DNA from: Argopecten irradians | Taxonomy: Eukaryota; Mollusca; Bivalvia; Pectinida; Pectinidae | Direction of reading: 5' to 3' | Assembly (NCBI RefSeq): GCF_041381155.1 | Contig: NC_091134.1 | Coordinates: 5,570,255 to 5,634,254 of the forward strand | DNA: 64,000 bases | Shown: positions 11,930 to 32,212 of the stretch, piece after piece | Layout: the number at the start of each line of letters is the position of its first letter | Numbering within the stretch: position 1 is the first letter of the stretch | Notes under the pieces: model-generated | What the model was told of the DNA's origin: nothing | Databases searched by the model: none | The model's input: the letters and a program-made list of their open reading frames with translations, nothing else | Translations under genes and position numbers: made by a program

Positions 11930-13777
11930 TCAAAGTTTTGATGTTGACGATAACAGTCAAATTAATAACCTCGGTCCATATATATACAAGTGTCACACAG
12001 GTGAATTTTCAGCCATGGCGCGTGCCTTTGCGTACCCATTAAGATTTTCTACAAAAGATAATATTTTCAAAACAATGTAAAACTACAATGTAGCTGTACC
12101 AAATCAAAGAATGGCTGTCACTCGGTTATAACAAAATGATCTATATAGAACAAGTATTTCTAGTATATACCAGTATGCTACCTTCTTATGCCTTCAGTGA
12201 CTCCTGTGAAATATCAATGGACCCACTAGCTGTTATACACTTAGATAAAAACCTCCCTGCTATTTGTCTGTTCTGCTTTAAGATGCGATCAAGAGGAACC
12301 CACACATGAAATACAATTATTAAATACCCCGTCCGATACAGTCAAGGTTTACTACAGACAAACAAGTTAACGGATAACATGTTCATTGTTTAAATGCATT
12401 GTTTACATAGCAAATGTCTAAAGTGGTACAATAAAAGCCCACTGACCCATGCTAAACCCTTCCCCTTAAAGGTATGTTGGGTATATACAGTGTGATCTGT
12501 AGGCCTTATCAAAAGTGTTCCTTGAGTCTAAAACTCACAAAGTCACAAGCACCATAGGTAATTATAAACAAGGGTCGGATTGCAAGCTCAGATTGGATGA
12601 TACAACTCAAGTTTACAAGGTGTTACAAGGACAACAGAATCAATCAAATTGTCTCCAATGTGTCATGTTTAGACACGAATATTTTATAAACAGACAGGTG
12701 AAACTGTCTGTCGTATATATTAGCACGAGTTTGGGATTATAGTTAACACTTCAGCTGACAGCTACCGTCGACGATAAGTTTCATGGCTTCAATTTAAGCA
12801 GGGAAAATTACAAAAATAATCCCAGTTAAAAAGGAAAACGTGACATTTTCTGAGGATAGAAAATTATTTGAAAATATAACTAAAATAAACATAACAAATA
12901 AATGCAATTACTTTAAAATGATTAAGTAAGAGTGTGTGCTTAATGCTACGAGGCTGTCGACAAAACATGTATACCTCAACTTCCAGCAGCTTTCTTGTGC
13001 ATCCTCACGAATGATCTGCTTTTCGTGGCCATATTGTAAACAATGCGGTTTGATTGGTTGCCGCCGAGTCTCAATCAAACGTTTGCACTGACGGGCGCAC
13101 CAACGTCAAACGCTTGACTGACCTCCCCATTGACGGTAACACGAAATTGTCGTTGTTACCTCCCCTTGACCTTAATCAAATAAATCCAGAGCATTAATTT
13201 GGTGACTTTTAGAGATTGGATTACTACTGAAATTCTTTATGTCAATGATTTTTTTCATTTTAAAAACAAAACATGCCAGTAGAGTCTAGCCAGTAATAGT
13301 TCTATTTTTGTAAATTCCAATCATGTTAAGGATGTGCTCCCATGAGAAGTCAAAATTTTCTTGTAAACTTTTTTTCTCATATAGATTTTTGGAAACAGCC
13401 AGGAGTTCATGCCATAAAAGAAAATGGAAGAAAAAACACATGTCCGTATGCTCGTTTTTGTGCTATTGTCACTCCAAGGTACCTAGTTGACAAAATATTG
13501 GATTTTATGGGAATTTGTCGTTTTGACCATATATACAAGATATTAAAGCCATAATTTCCTAATGAGATGTTTGATATGTATGGATGTTTGTAGAATTTAT
13601 TTTCCAGTAGTCTTCTTTAAAAATATACCAGTTTTGATTAATAAGAGTAATATTTTTTCTCAAAATAACAACATATGCTACCCCTACCCCTTAATTTTTA
13701 GCTACAAAATGCACTATTTTCAGCCATTTTTGCCAAATTCAACCCTTTATAGAAAAAGTTCCGGTATTAAACTTTTG
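11930..13777. other. 5' flank of the coiled-coil gene and intergenic DNA
   Basis: This holds the presumptive 5' UTR and promoter of the minus-strand coiled-coil gene. An inverted CCAAT box (GATTGG) lies near 13052-13057 in a relatively GC-rich, CpG-bearing stretch (about 13010-13160), the best promoter candidate. Short open frames on both strands (12515-12742, 13342-13554, 13562-13810) resemble nothing known. The transcription start was not located. Confidence 0.3.
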
Positions 13778-14355
13778 TTAAAGGGACAATTCATTCTACG
13801 AGAACATTAAAATTTGTATATACACCGGAAAACCCTCAGTTCTAATGGAAATTAGATCAGTCGGTGTTACTGTGATATGTCAGAAAATCCCATGGTGATG
13901 AAATGCGTGTGAAATGTTCAAACTCACTCGCTGTCCGCCATTACACATTGTGGTCGAATATCTTGTATGCCGAACCCAGTCCCTTGCTTGTAGAGTAATG
14001 CTACTTTTGTCTAGAACAGCTCAAATCGCTCTGACAGAACTGTGTTTACCTTATTAGGTGAATGGTCTTACCTTAAAAAATCATTATATCACCTCCACAG
14101 TGGTTATGTAGTTCATTTGTTTAACGTGCATGACTTTGGCTCAGATATTGGTACAGCGTACATATTATACCTGCTTAATCGTATTGATCAACGATTTGTA
14201 ATTACAACGGTATCAATTAAAATACTTAACAATAATGTGGAATTTGTAAATATCTTATGTTATATGCTTCATAAGAAATGTAGAACAATACATTTATGCC
14301 ATATTTTGCTTCTTGGTTATGTAAAAGAATTAGCCTGAGTGAATTGTCCCTTTAA
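13778..14355. mobile_element. MITE with TTAAAGGGACAATTCA-type termini
   Basis: The left end reads TTAAAGGGACAATTCATTC and the right end GTGAATTGTCCCTTTAA, an inverted match of about 16 bp that includes TTAA at each extreme. The element is about 578 bp. A 98-codon frame inside (14042-14338) matches no transposase I know, so it is a non-autonomous element. TTAA ends suggest a piggyBac-type target, but other superfamilies cannot be excluded. Confidence 0.65.
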
Positions 14356-15540
14356 TATTTTTTATATCAACAGGGAAAGGGTTGTTCTTTCTAAATCAGG
14401 CAGAAAAATGGGGGGTCCGTGTGCTAACTTTTTTGCCCCATTTGAATATTTGTTATTTTTCGGTATTTTAGAGTAAAAAATAAAAGTGATCAAATTACCA
14501 TTAAATATCAAAATAAAGTGACAAAATTGTATCAATTCACACATTAATGTTCAATTTTTTAATTACCACGAACCCGGTAAAGATTTACAGGAAAAATTAG
14601 CCCGATACAGCTAAAATTACTGGCGCAATGATGATTTAAGTAAAAACATTTTAGTAAAAAATGGTAAAACTGTGGCTCTACTCAAAGCGAAAAAAAGACA
14701 CAATTTCAAAATGGCCGTCAAATGGGCTATTTCTTGAAATGTCCGTATAAAAAAAATCTGCTAAAAATAGAAATGTAATGTTTTGACAAAATTTGCAACT
14801 GGCAACTTGCTACAGATATCGATAGATTTTATTTGAAAATCTCATAACTTCTTTGATCTACATGTATGTCGAAACGAGACTTAAACGATACTGAAACCTC
14901 CTTAACTGTACTGATGCAGTAGACATATTTCAATTTTATTTTAGGCAGAAACATATTTATCCCCGCATCCGATCCAGATTTCTACTGTTTTATATTATAT
15001 AGAGACGAAATTTGTGTGCAATCGTGCAATCGTGACTATATGTGATATGAAAGTTTTATCAAACTCGTTAAATAATTTAATTGTCCCACTCGCCTTAAGG
15101 CTCGTGTGCATATCAAAATCATTGAACTCGTTTGATAAAACGTTTGATAAATTCCATAGAGGCCTAAGTCACTCATGTAAGATCCTCTATAGGCCTAGAT
15201 TCTATAACTGTCTTACAAAGTGACTGTATGAGCCATGAGCCAAAAGGCTTTTTTAATTTATAGCTTGTTTGATAATCACATATGTCACGAGTCTGAAAGA
15301 TTCTATTTATCACATAACTTATATTAACAGAAATATAATTAGACCTAAAAATATATGCATGATTCAGGTTACATAACTGAAAAATACAGCAGGTCGGTCG
15401 GGACATTTTTTAGTAGGGGTGGGGGAGGAGTTGAGTGGCTTTATTACTACATTACAAAGTAATTAATGATACATGTCATTTGTCTTTCAGGCTTTATGCT
15501 GGCTAGAAGCACAGGGATCTGAGAATTAGTTACAGATTTT
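14356..15540. other. Intergenic AT-rich DNA
   Basis: No exon, RNA gene or repeat boundary was recognised. Open frames are short and of low quality. Confidence 0.4.
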
Positions 15541-15790
15541 ATAATCATGGACTCACCAGAGTGCCTTAAGACCATTTTAGACGTTTTAGAGGTCTAGATT
15601 AAAAAATGATAAAAATCATACTCTACATGGTACTATATTTGAGAAGGGTGGAAAGCCTTAGACTCCAAATTTCTAACCCGCCTACCTTTAGCGGCTATAA
15701 AAACACATTTCAAGTACATCGTTTTCCTTTCAAAATCATCCTACACATATATACAAAGTGGTGTTATTAAGACGATATAAGCCCCATTAT
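15540..15790 (+). repeat. Dispersed element, copy 1 of an inverted pair
   Basis: The stretch starting ATGGACTCACCAGAGTGCC matches, in inverse orientation, the stretch that ends near 33020. Similarity continues through TTTAGACGTTTTAGAGGTC, TTTCCTTTCAAAATC and TATATACAAAG to AAGCCCC, with many substitutions and indels. Both copies also have a GCAATCTCATTGG phrase within 250 bp. The class is unknown. Confidence 0.6.
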
Positions 15791-15929
15791 GACAAACATC
15801 TTGAACAGCAGCTAAATAAAATTCATCCTGGCGGTGTGGCCGATATATATGTATGAGCGAGGCTTCAGCTGCAATCTCATTGGCCAGCTATAAAAAGTCT
15901 ATCTTTTCGGGACGTTGTACATCTATATA

Positions 15930-17592
15930 TGGATTTCGCCGTACACATGTTCAGGCCCGGTGGATACTTGGGCAAGAATGTAATTCAAACCCAGGAAGTC
16001 AAGGAGCTTGATCACCAAGAGAGGCAGGGTCACGGAGAAGTTCTCGATGCTTATCCATGGCGAAAAGATTCCCTCAATCGTTAACAACCCGATCAAGTGT
16101 CTGGGAAAGTGGTTTGATGCTAGCCTTAAATGACTCTTACAACATCAGGAGGCTGCAAACACAGATAAAAGAAGACTCAGAGCGATCGACAAGACAGGAC
16201 TTCCAGGGAAATTCAAGGCGTGGCTCTACCAGTACGGACTTCTACCTCGTCTGACGTGGCCGTTCATATTGTATGAGGTTACCACAACGACAGTAGAGGC
16301 ACTGAAAAGAACCATCAGCAAGTTCCTGCGAAGATGGCTAGGAGCACCCCAAGCTTCACGAGCGTTGGTCTGTACAGCTCATCAGTCAAACTACAGCTCC
16401 CAAATTTCATCACTCGTTTAGGAGTTCAAGGTGGCTAAGGCAAGACAGATGATGATTGTGAGGGACTCAAGAGACGATAAGATCAGACTCGCGGGCATAG
16501 AGACGTGAACGGGGAGGAAATGGCCTTCAAGCAGCGCAGTAGAAGCAGTTGAGAGCCGCCTGAGACATCAAAATATCATTGGTACAACGTGCGTAGGACG
16601 CCAAGGACTGGGTACAAGTCATGTACAGCGCTGGGGGACATCAGATAAAGCCGGCAAGAGGAAGATGGTACAGGAGAACAACAGGAAAATGGAGGAGGAA
16701 ATCAGGAAGGCCAAAGTGGTGGAGATGGGAGCCCAGGGAGCATGGACGAGGTGGGGAACTACAGACAGAAAACTGTCGTGGTCGGACATCTGGCGTTTGT
16801 AACCTTACCGAATCCAGTTCCTGATGAGGTCAGTTTACGACCTGCTTCCCTCACCTACCAACCTCCATAGATGGGGCTTGACTAAGACTCCAGACTGTCC
16901 ATTGTGCAACCAACCAGGGAACCTTGCGCATGTACTATCAGGATGCAATGTTGCCCTTACACAAGGACGCTACAGATGGCACCATGACAAGGTGCTAAGA
17001 GAACTGGCTGACATCCTGGAGAGGGAGAGGACTAAGAAGCGTAAGCCTGCGATGGGTTGTACATTCATCAACTTTGTACGAGGCGGGGAGGGAGGACATA
17101 CTTCTACAACATTTTACCGGGGGGAATCCTTGACGGCGCACAGAACTGGGAGATGAAGGTCGATCTAGACAGGAGACTGGTATTCCCCGACATCATCCAG
17201 ACCAATCTGCGTCCAGATATCCTCATATGGTCAACGCAGGGAAAGAAGATGGTCATGGTTGAATTGACAGTTCCATGGGAAGAAAGATGTGAGGAGGCAT
17301 TTGAGCGAAAGAAGGGAAAGTATGAAGAATTGGCAGGAGACATAAGGGCCCTAGGGTGGAGTGTTTTGGTCTTCCCAGTGGAGATCGGATGCAAAGGATT
17401 TCCTGCACATTCAACATGGAGAATCTTTGCAGCACTGAGTGTGAAGGACAGAGACAGGAAAGCAGCATTGGACCGACTGTCAAGAACAGCAGAGAAGTCG
17501 TCCAGCTGGCTGTGGTGTCAACAAGACATGAAATGGAAGCTATCCACAGACGGGCAGTGATTTGGCCAATCAATGTCGACTCGCCATCTTAA
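15930..17592 (+). pseudogene. Broken R2/NeSL-type non-LTR retrotransposon, C-terminal half of the polyprotein
   Basis: The stretch carries the end of a reverse transcriptase (KCLGKWFDASL, then a GLPGKFKAWLYQYGLLPR-type segment near 16195-16255). Next come a CCHC zinc motif C-x2-C-x7-H-x4-C at about 16896-16946 and a restriction-like endonuclease core R-P-D-x14-E at about 17210-17263, followed by LTVPWEE and a lysine-rich helix. Zinc motif followed by RPD...E is diagnostic of the single-ORF, site-specific-type LINE clades (R2, NeSL and relatives), in which it cuts the DNA target. The copy is dead: there is an in-frame TGA at 16131-16133, further breaks between 16300 and 16820, and a frame change between about 17060 and 17130. 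The 5' part, with the RT palm, is missing. It is an old 5'-truncated insertion. Confidence 0.82.
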
Positions 17593-17899
17593 GGGCGTTC
17601 CAGGTTAGGAGTCAAAACGTTCAGGAAAAGGTGGACCTGGCTGATGACGTCTGTGGAGCTGCAATCCAGGGATTGTATTTAGGTTATATTAATATTGTCA
17701 GTTAAGCTCTGGCATACATACTAATACTATAATCAGAGTTCAAGAAATGACTGGGTTTAAGTCTGTGTGAGACTTCATTGAAAGAATATTGAAATATTCT
17801 ACAAAGTGACCAATATGATTAAAATACATGTATATTCTGTTATTGCATTAGTCGGTTGTCCATGGCAACATACCAGAAGCCCACTATTTCCTGCTAAAT

Positions 17900-18131
17900 C
17901 ATTATGGTTTAGTTTGGTTTGGTTTGATTAGTTTAACGTCCTATTCAGCCAGGGTCATTTAAGGACTTGCCAGGTTTGTTGGTGGAGGAAAGCCGGAGTA
18001 CCCGGAGAAAAACCACCGACCAGCGGCTAGTTCCTGGCAAATGCCCCACATGGGATTCGAACTCACGACCCAGAGGTCCAGACATGTGGTAATATGTTGG
18101 TACATCTTAACCACTCGGCCACCGCGGCCCT
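17900..18131 (-). mobile_element. tRNA-derived SINE
   Basis: On the minus strand the element begins GGGCCGCGGTGGCCGAGTGG. An A box (TGGCCGAGTGGTTAAG, 18121-18106) and a B box (GAGTTCGAATCCC, 18065-18053) form a pol III promoter of tRNA-Leu/Ser type. The body contains GGTTTTTCTCCGGGTACTCC, the conserved central domain shared by several mollusc SINEs, and a run of GGTTTGGTTTGATTAG type lies at the far end. It is non-coding. Confidence 0.85.
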
Positions 18132-19128
18132 GAAAATCATTATCAAAATCATTTTAAAGGCTGTTCCATCAAATGATGTTTTTCTATATGCAGACGTATA
18201 AGTTTTATTTTCATACTTTATATTTTACCTATTTTCTTTAAAATGGGAATGACTAGTTAAAATGTAAATATACATGTAAACATTGGTTGTCATATTTTTG
18301 ACACACACTTGGTTTTGCTATAACACCCAATATATTTTACACACCAATGCATGTAAAATTTGACAACCAATGCTTAAATGTGACATCATAATAGTGTTAT
18401 TACACATGTGTCTTAATTACGATATTTATGATACTTCTGCAGGTAATACATTTCATTGATACTATTTTTTATAATAATTTAAATCTTTATCTTTCTTTTA
18501 TGCAAAAGATTTACTCCATCATATACATGTAATAAAGAAGATGCTGAGTTCAGTTCAAGTTAATGACTGATCTATTTTTATGGTCACATGACATCTAGAC
18601 AATTGCATAATAGAAGTTGAGTACATGTATAATGTTATAACCTAATTTCAAGGTCAAATGACATCAGGCAAGACGCATGATAGTTAATGTTGTCACTCAG
18701 GGTGTTCAAATTAATGACTTTTGATCTAATACTTTCATGAATCACCTTGGCCTACACTTTTATTGACAAATTACACAAGCTAGTAGCAGAATTGAATCTA
18801 AAGTTCTATTTAAGTAATGGCTTTTATCAAGCTTCTTTCAAGTCACATGCTATAGAAATAATGAAAGACTTCTTCAAGATAGAAAAAACAACCAGTCAAC
18901 AGCTAAAGGTTGAATATAATATTTTATATAGTTAAACACTCACACATGTTCAGATATCAATAAATATTTCAATTCTTATGTACATCTCCCTGCTTCTATC
19001 AGAACTATTGTTATGTGTCAAGCACCCTTTATCTATAATTATGGTCCCTCATTAACACAATGATATGTACTTAATAATTCATACATTGTATACACAGACA
19101 AAAAACAGTTATCTACCAAAATATACAT
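18132..19128. other. Intergenic AT-rich DNA with a small inverted repeat
   Basis: CATTGGTTGTCATATTTTT near 18283 pairs with AAATTTGACAACCAATG near 18357 across an arm spacing of about 55 bp, a probable MITE remnant. Two diverged copies of GGTCACATGACATC-like sequence lie near 18581 and 18652. There is no gene. Confidence 0.4.
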
Positions 19129-19310
19129 CCGTATTCAGCCCAATAAGTGCCCATGTTCCCTTTTTGAGGCCTCAATTTCAATTGTCCACGCATAAATAAA
19201 GACCAAAACTACACAAAACTGTATAGATTTGCAACAATTTCATCTTATTAGCACCTTTTCATTTTTTCAATTTTTTTAAACGCCCTGGGCGCTTATTGGG
19301 TCGAATACGG
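19129..19310. mobile_element. MITE with CCGTATTC termini, copy 1
   Basis: The left end, CCGTATTCAGCCCAATAAG, is an imperfect inverted match to the right end, CTTATTGGGTCGAATACGG. The body contains TTTTTGAGGCCTCAATTTCA. A second, more diverged copy occupies 29694-29956, so this is a repeated family of 180-260 bp non-coding elements. Confidence 0.8.
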
Positions 19311-20489
19311 TATTTATATTGTGCTAAATTGAAATTCATTAGCATATGGTTATTGGAAACCATTTAGATTCAGTACTAAAAGATAATATAAGGTCAACGA
19401 CAGCTAGTATTTACTGATCCCAGTTAATGAAGCTATTCATTACTATGTAGGCCTTCTACTGCCTCAACATTTCTTAGTAAAACTTAAACCTTGCGAGATT
19501 ATCATTTCGCAAAACTGAAATGTTAATTTCCCCATGCTTATACTGTTTTCTTTTTTAACAGGAAAGTTTGGTCCAATTTAACACATACACTGATTGTTCA
19601 AAATCATTTGCTCTTTAGTGTGATATTATTTTTCATATTTAATGACATACGTAGTAATGCATTAAAATGAATAATTTAGAATGAAATTCAACACGGAAAA
19701 AGTGAAATACACAATGTACAATTCAGCAACCATATACAAATATTATGTATATTATATAGATTATGAAGAGCCCCTTTTATGGAGTGAAATATTTATATAC
19801 ATATACCACTTTATCTCCTATTAAAAGGATGCATTCATCACACATACAGCTACATTTATATATTATTCATTATGCTATTTTTAATTCTTAATTGTAGTTA
19901 AAAATATTTTTCAGAAAAAAATATTGCTTGATTTACATGATTTCTTATAGGTCCTTAAAGACATTTAATTATTCTATTACATTTAAATTATCAGGTCAGT
20001 GTAGGTTCATCAAAGGGAAATAACTCTAGTTAATGGTCTATTTGCTTTGGTAATAAATGAACTAAGATTCAACAGTTTCTATCATTTGTCTTTCCAAGAA
20101 AAAAAACCTGATCACTGATGCGAAAGAGTTTGCTTATATAGCAGTCTCAAATTTCATGTCATTTTTTAATATTTCAATATTCCTTATTAGTTTAATAAAA
20201 TATAATTATAATTCAACAACGAAACAGTCAACAAAAGTTTACATGAAAGTCCAACCAACTTTATACATGTACATGTATGTACAATGTATTATGGAAAATA
20301 TAGAGGTTATTATAGGCTTATGAATACTTGTACATTGTAGAAATATCAAATCAGGGGTAGTACAAAATGTATATCTATTATTGCTAACTTGCAAAGATAG
20401 CTGTTACAGCTGTAACATCTGGGAATATATCATACTTACACTAGGGTCGTTATGGTAACTACTGAATAGTCGTCCGTTTTTGTTTTAAA
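19311..20489. other. Intergenic AT-rich DNA
   Basis: Nothing recognised beyond simple AT-rich and ACATGTA-type low-complexity sequence (about 20265-20285). Confidence 0.4.
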
Positions 20490-20731
20490 TAACCGCCAGG
20501 GTCATGGCTATTTTACTGATTAAGATTTACTACATTATTGTATGTTTAAGAGGTGGAGGGAAATTGGAGTACCCAGGGAAAAACCATCAACATAAAAGTC
20601 AGAAGGTAAAATGTCCCATAAGGGATTTAAATTTGGAACCTGGAGGTGCAGGGCCAGTGGTTATATGTTGGAACACCTGTATAGCCACTCGCCCATCACG
20701 TCCACTAATCTCACTAGTCAATCACTGTTAG
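20490..20731 (-). mobile_element. Diverged SINE of the same family as 17900-18131
   Basis: The order of phrases is the same as in the intact copy: CCAGGGTCAT, GGAGTACCCAGGGAAAAACC, GGGATTTAAATTTGGAACC in place of the B box, then CCACTCGCCCATCACG in place of the A box. The pol III boxes are degraded, so this is an older copy in the same orientation. An open frame across it (20504-20731) is fortuitous. Confidence 0.7.
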
Positions 20732-22001
20732 AGGAAACAGCAATCATACTAAGAGAGTAACTAAGTATTTTACCTCACGTTGATGACCATGAGGACATAC
20801 CTCAGATTCTCCATTAAAAGTTTTCCATAGAGTAAATGACTAAATGTTTATATTATGTACATACACTTCCAAACAAGAGAGGACACAAATTGACCAACCA
20901 AAAAGCATAATTCAAACAAATTAAACATTTCTATAGACATAGAGGGAAGGACCAGATGCTCCAGGAGATTAAAGTCCTTTGTTACCTGTCATATATATCT
21001 ACTCGCTAAGCCTTAATGTCTACTGAAAATTGGAAAGTGATAACATCACTTTTTAGTATATTTAAACATATTTAAGTCTAGGTTTATGTATAACACATGT
21101 TTTATTCTTTGTTTTCATCGATGTACATCACTCCAGAAAAAAAGTTTTTTTAAGAAATTTTTAGTCCCTGTGAAATATTGAAATAAGATTCCACTATGCA
21201 TACTGGCTCTAAAAGACTATCACAAAATGTAGCACTTGATTTATACACTTAGTAAGCCAGATACAATGGAATGTATTCACTATATGTAAATATATCAGTC
21301 ATGGTAACTTAATCAAATTTCAACAAATAAATTCATTCCCATTCATCCAAGTTGTTACATGAATAGATAATTTGTTTAACGACCCATATGAACCTTAACT
21401 GGAAAATATCTCTTTAACCAGTTTGGTGTCAACAAAAATCGTCCGTTTCCTGACAGAAACTTATCCAAGTACAACAGTATCTTGCAGTTCTATATAAATA
21501 CATGTATATGTATCCATAAAATATTTGAGTAACATTGTGTGTTAAGACCTTCTAATATGATCCAAGGGAGATAACTTTGATCTAAGTACGGATCAATTAA
21601 TCAAATAATTAAGAGTGCAAATCCTGTTTGTGTCTCTAAAATCATGTCACCCAATGGAGCCTATTTTTTCTGAAGCCTCTACAGTATACCTACAGGATGT
21701 TATGGAGCAGGTAACACAGCTAAGTAAACAATTCCCTATGAGACTGAAATACATATGTGTCAAGGTCATGAGAAGGTGACTCCGTGAGGAATGATCTAGT
21801 TTCAAATATCTTAATCAGATTAGTGATAAGCTAAAGTTATATGTTTCTTTCCTAAGACATTGACTATCCCTATCAACACATTTATCAATTGAAAAGACAA
21901 AAGCTTCAGTAGGATTTCTAAACAAACAAAACAACACACCTATGTGTACCACACTCTGATTAATGATAATCCACAACCACTAACATGTAAAGTCTGCATA
22001 C
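20732..22001. other. Intergenic AT-rich DNA
   Basis: No gene, RNA or repeat boundary was recognised. Confidence 0.4.
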
Positions 22002-22185
22002 GCCCAGTTTCATGAACATTCCTGGAAGTTCAGGAATCCCTGAACTTAAAATTCTCCATAGGAAAGTATTACAGATTTTAAGGAAGGCTCCATAACTTTT
22101 TCCCCTTAACTTTGTAATGCTTTTCTATGGGGAATTTTACGTAAAGGCATTCCTTAAAGTAAAGGAATGTGGGTGAAGCTGGGCC
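22002..22185. mobile_element. Palindromic MITE, copy 1 (GCCCAG...CTGGGC ends)
   Basis: GCCCAGTTTCATGAACATTCC at the left pairs with GGAATGTGGGTGAAGCTGGGC at the right. The interior is itself semi-palindromic (AAGGAATT/AATTCCTT-like and CTATGGG/CCATAG-like arms). It is non-coding. Confidence 0.7.
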
Positions 22186-22261
22186 CTGACATGCTTTTAC
22201 AAGACACACTTCAAGGTGCTGGAGATAAGCTAAACAGTGGGTGTGTATGCAGAGGTGATCA

Positions 22262-22398
22262 GGCCCAGTGTAATCAACATTCATTAACTTAAAGGAATTC
22301 CTTAACTAAAATTATCCATGAAATGCATTACAGAAGTAAGAGAACACCCTTAAGTTAAAGAATTCCTGAAAGTAAGGAATGTGAATGAAACTGGGCCC
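22262..22398. mobile_element. Palindromic MITE, copy 2
   Basis: GGCCCAGTGTAATCAACATTC pairs with GGAATGTGAATGAAACTGGG. It is a relative of the element 77 bp to its left, with a shorter interior. Two copies this close could be a local duplication or insertion into the same hot spot. Confidence 0.65.
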
Positions 22399-23879
22399 AG
22401 TAATATCAACAGTGAACATTGATCAAAGACTAGAATAGATGCTACAGTATATTCATACTTCATCTATAATCTATAAAATAATGGTCTAGCAGAACACATT
22501 TTGTTGATCCCTAAAAATACAACACTAAACTTTAAACCCTACAACATGTTGTACATATAGCTACAAACAATTTCAATATCATACAGCTAAGTTAAATAAT
22601 CAATGTATCATTTGAAAGATGAAGAAAAGGCACTTTAACATACATTATTATTCTGACTAATGTGTACATTTATTATCATAATTGACGTTAGGTTTGATAA
22701 TTTTCATCAAATGTTACAGTACCATGTTTGCGATAATTAACACCACTTGCCCCAAATTATAAACAGCCTATTTTTAGAAGTCCCCTGACATCAATGATCG
22801 CAAATATGATCTTTTCAAATGCTAAATACCTTTTGCTTTGTTCAGAAATAAGTATTAAATCTCTCATCAACTGGGAGAGTCATACAATGTACATGACATC
22901 ATGTTCTCACCATAACATCAACAACTCAGAATGGGATATCAGTACCAAATTATCTTAGTGCATGAAGATAAAAATGTTATCCTCAATGATGGACAATGTC
23001 ATGGAACAAATCTTGGGATAAGAATGTCTTACCAAAGCTAAATTGTAAAATCATTATGATTTAACCTTTAAGTGTGCGTTTATAAAAATATACATGCCTA
23101 CTCAGACATGAACATATCTGAAACAATTTATACTTGTAAATATATTACAAGTGAAAAACAACCTACATTTTGCATGTGTTAATCATTATCAAATTTCTAT
23201 AATACATGTAGCATGGACCAGTTATCAAGCAAAATAATTAATACTTTAGTATACTTTGATAAACTTTAGTCCAAATGAAACGTTTAAAGATCAAAGAATG
23301 AATTAAATACTTCAATAGTTTTGTGAGAGTAAAGACAGTGCTGTGATTGAGAATATTAAATTAGAAAATTAATAACTAAATCCTAAATTGTTTGTACTGT
23401 ACCAGTACTTCGTGACACACTGTAAAATTTGTCTTCATTTAATTCTCTCACTTATAAGTCGAAATCAGAAGATTTGTTTTCCTGTTAATAATCGGTTATT
23501 GTTGGTCCTATCTATCTGCATTACAATCATATGATTATGAAAAGAATCCACAAACTGAAGAAAATATATGGAAAGGAAAAGTACATGTACAATAATTTAA
23601 AATGCCAATTTAACATGTAATATATAATATAATATCCTTTTCTCAACAAGTTTGCTTTGAAATATTCATCACAATTTTAAATAAACATTTCAACAAAATT
23701 TCACTACTAACAAAGTTCTATTATAAGAAATGATAAAATAAATGTCCAGATTAACACGGTTCCTAATTAAGCAGGAACTATGTGTGAGCATATTTCAACA
23801 AATATAGTAAATAATTGTATATCTTTTTCTAGTGATGTAATCTAAAATAAAATATGTCGCATGTAAATGTGGCTAAGAA
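22399..23879. other. Intergenic AT-rich DNA
   Basis: Nothing recognised. In gene orientation this is downstream of the SLC35E2-like gene. Confidence 0.4.
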
Positions 23880-24915
23880 ATAGATTTCTTTGATGACAGC
23901 GAAACCATGGGTTGGAGATCGAATTCCTTGATGACACCCATCAGTGAGACTATCAACTGGAAATCAGATTTCTAAGATAATGTCTTGACACCAACAAAAC
24001 CATTGGTTAGAGATCAGATTCCCTTGGTAACAGCCATCAGCGAGACTATCAACAGGAAATCAGATTTCTAAGATAATGTCTACACACCAACAAAACCATT
24101 GGTTAGAGATCAGATTCCCTTGGTAACGGCCATCAGTGAGACTATCAACTGGAAATCAGATTTCTAAGATAATGTCTTGACACCAACAAAACCATTGGTT
24201 AGAGATCAGATTCCCTTGGTAACAGCCATCAGCGAGACTATCAACAGGAAATCAGATTTCTAAGATAATGTCTTGACACCAACAAATTAAAACCATTGGT
24301 TAGAGATCAGTTTCCCTTGGTAACGGCCATCAGCGAGACTATCAACTGGAAATCAGATTTCTATGATAATGTCTAGACACCAACAAAACCATTGGTTAGA
24401 GATCAGATTCCCTTGGTAACGGCCATCAGTGAGACTATCAACTGGAAATCAGATTTCTATGATAATGTCTAGACACCAACAAAACCATTGGTTGGAGATC
24501 AGATTCCCTTGGTAACGGCCATCAGTGAGACTATCAACTGGAAATCAGATTTCTATGATAATGTCTAGACACCAACAAAACCATTGGTAAGAGATCAGAT
24601 TCCCTTGGTAACGGCCATCAGCGAGACTATCAACTGGAAATCAGATTTCTATGATAATGTCTAGACACCAACAAAACCATTGGTAAGAGATCAGATTCTC
24701 TTGGTAACGGCCATCAGTGAGACTATCAACTGGAAATTAGATTTCTAAGATAATGTCTTGACACCAACAAATTAAAACCATTGGTTAGAGATCAGATTTC
24801 CTTGGTAACGGCCATCAGCGAGACTATCAACTGGAAATCAGATTTCTTTGATAATGTCTTGACACCAACAAAACCATTGGTTAGAGATCAGATTCCCTTG
24901 GTAACAGCCATCAGC
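23880..24915. repeat. 96-bp tandem array abutting the SLC35E2-like stop codon
   Basis: About eleven units of 96 bp with the phrases CCATTGGTTAGAGATCAG, GGTAACGGCCATCAG and GGAAATCAGATTTC. Some units carry an extra ATTAA. The final partial unit runs straight into the last codons of the minus-strand CDS: coding sequence around 24910-24960 (GATACTATTGGTCAGATTTC, then CACCCATGAGTGAG) resembles unit sequence (GAGACTATCAACTGG...CAGATTTC; CACCCATCAGTGAG). The array would lie in the 3' UTR or just past it. Confidence 0.9.
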
Positions 24916-24919
24916 GATA

Positions 24920-32212
<7,293 letters not shown>

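Noticed and set aside
16824..17560. A functional host gene from the zinc-motif and nuclease frames
   Set aside because: The CCHC plus RPD...E order and upstream RT remnants identify a retrotransposon, and it is interrupted by a stop and frame changes.
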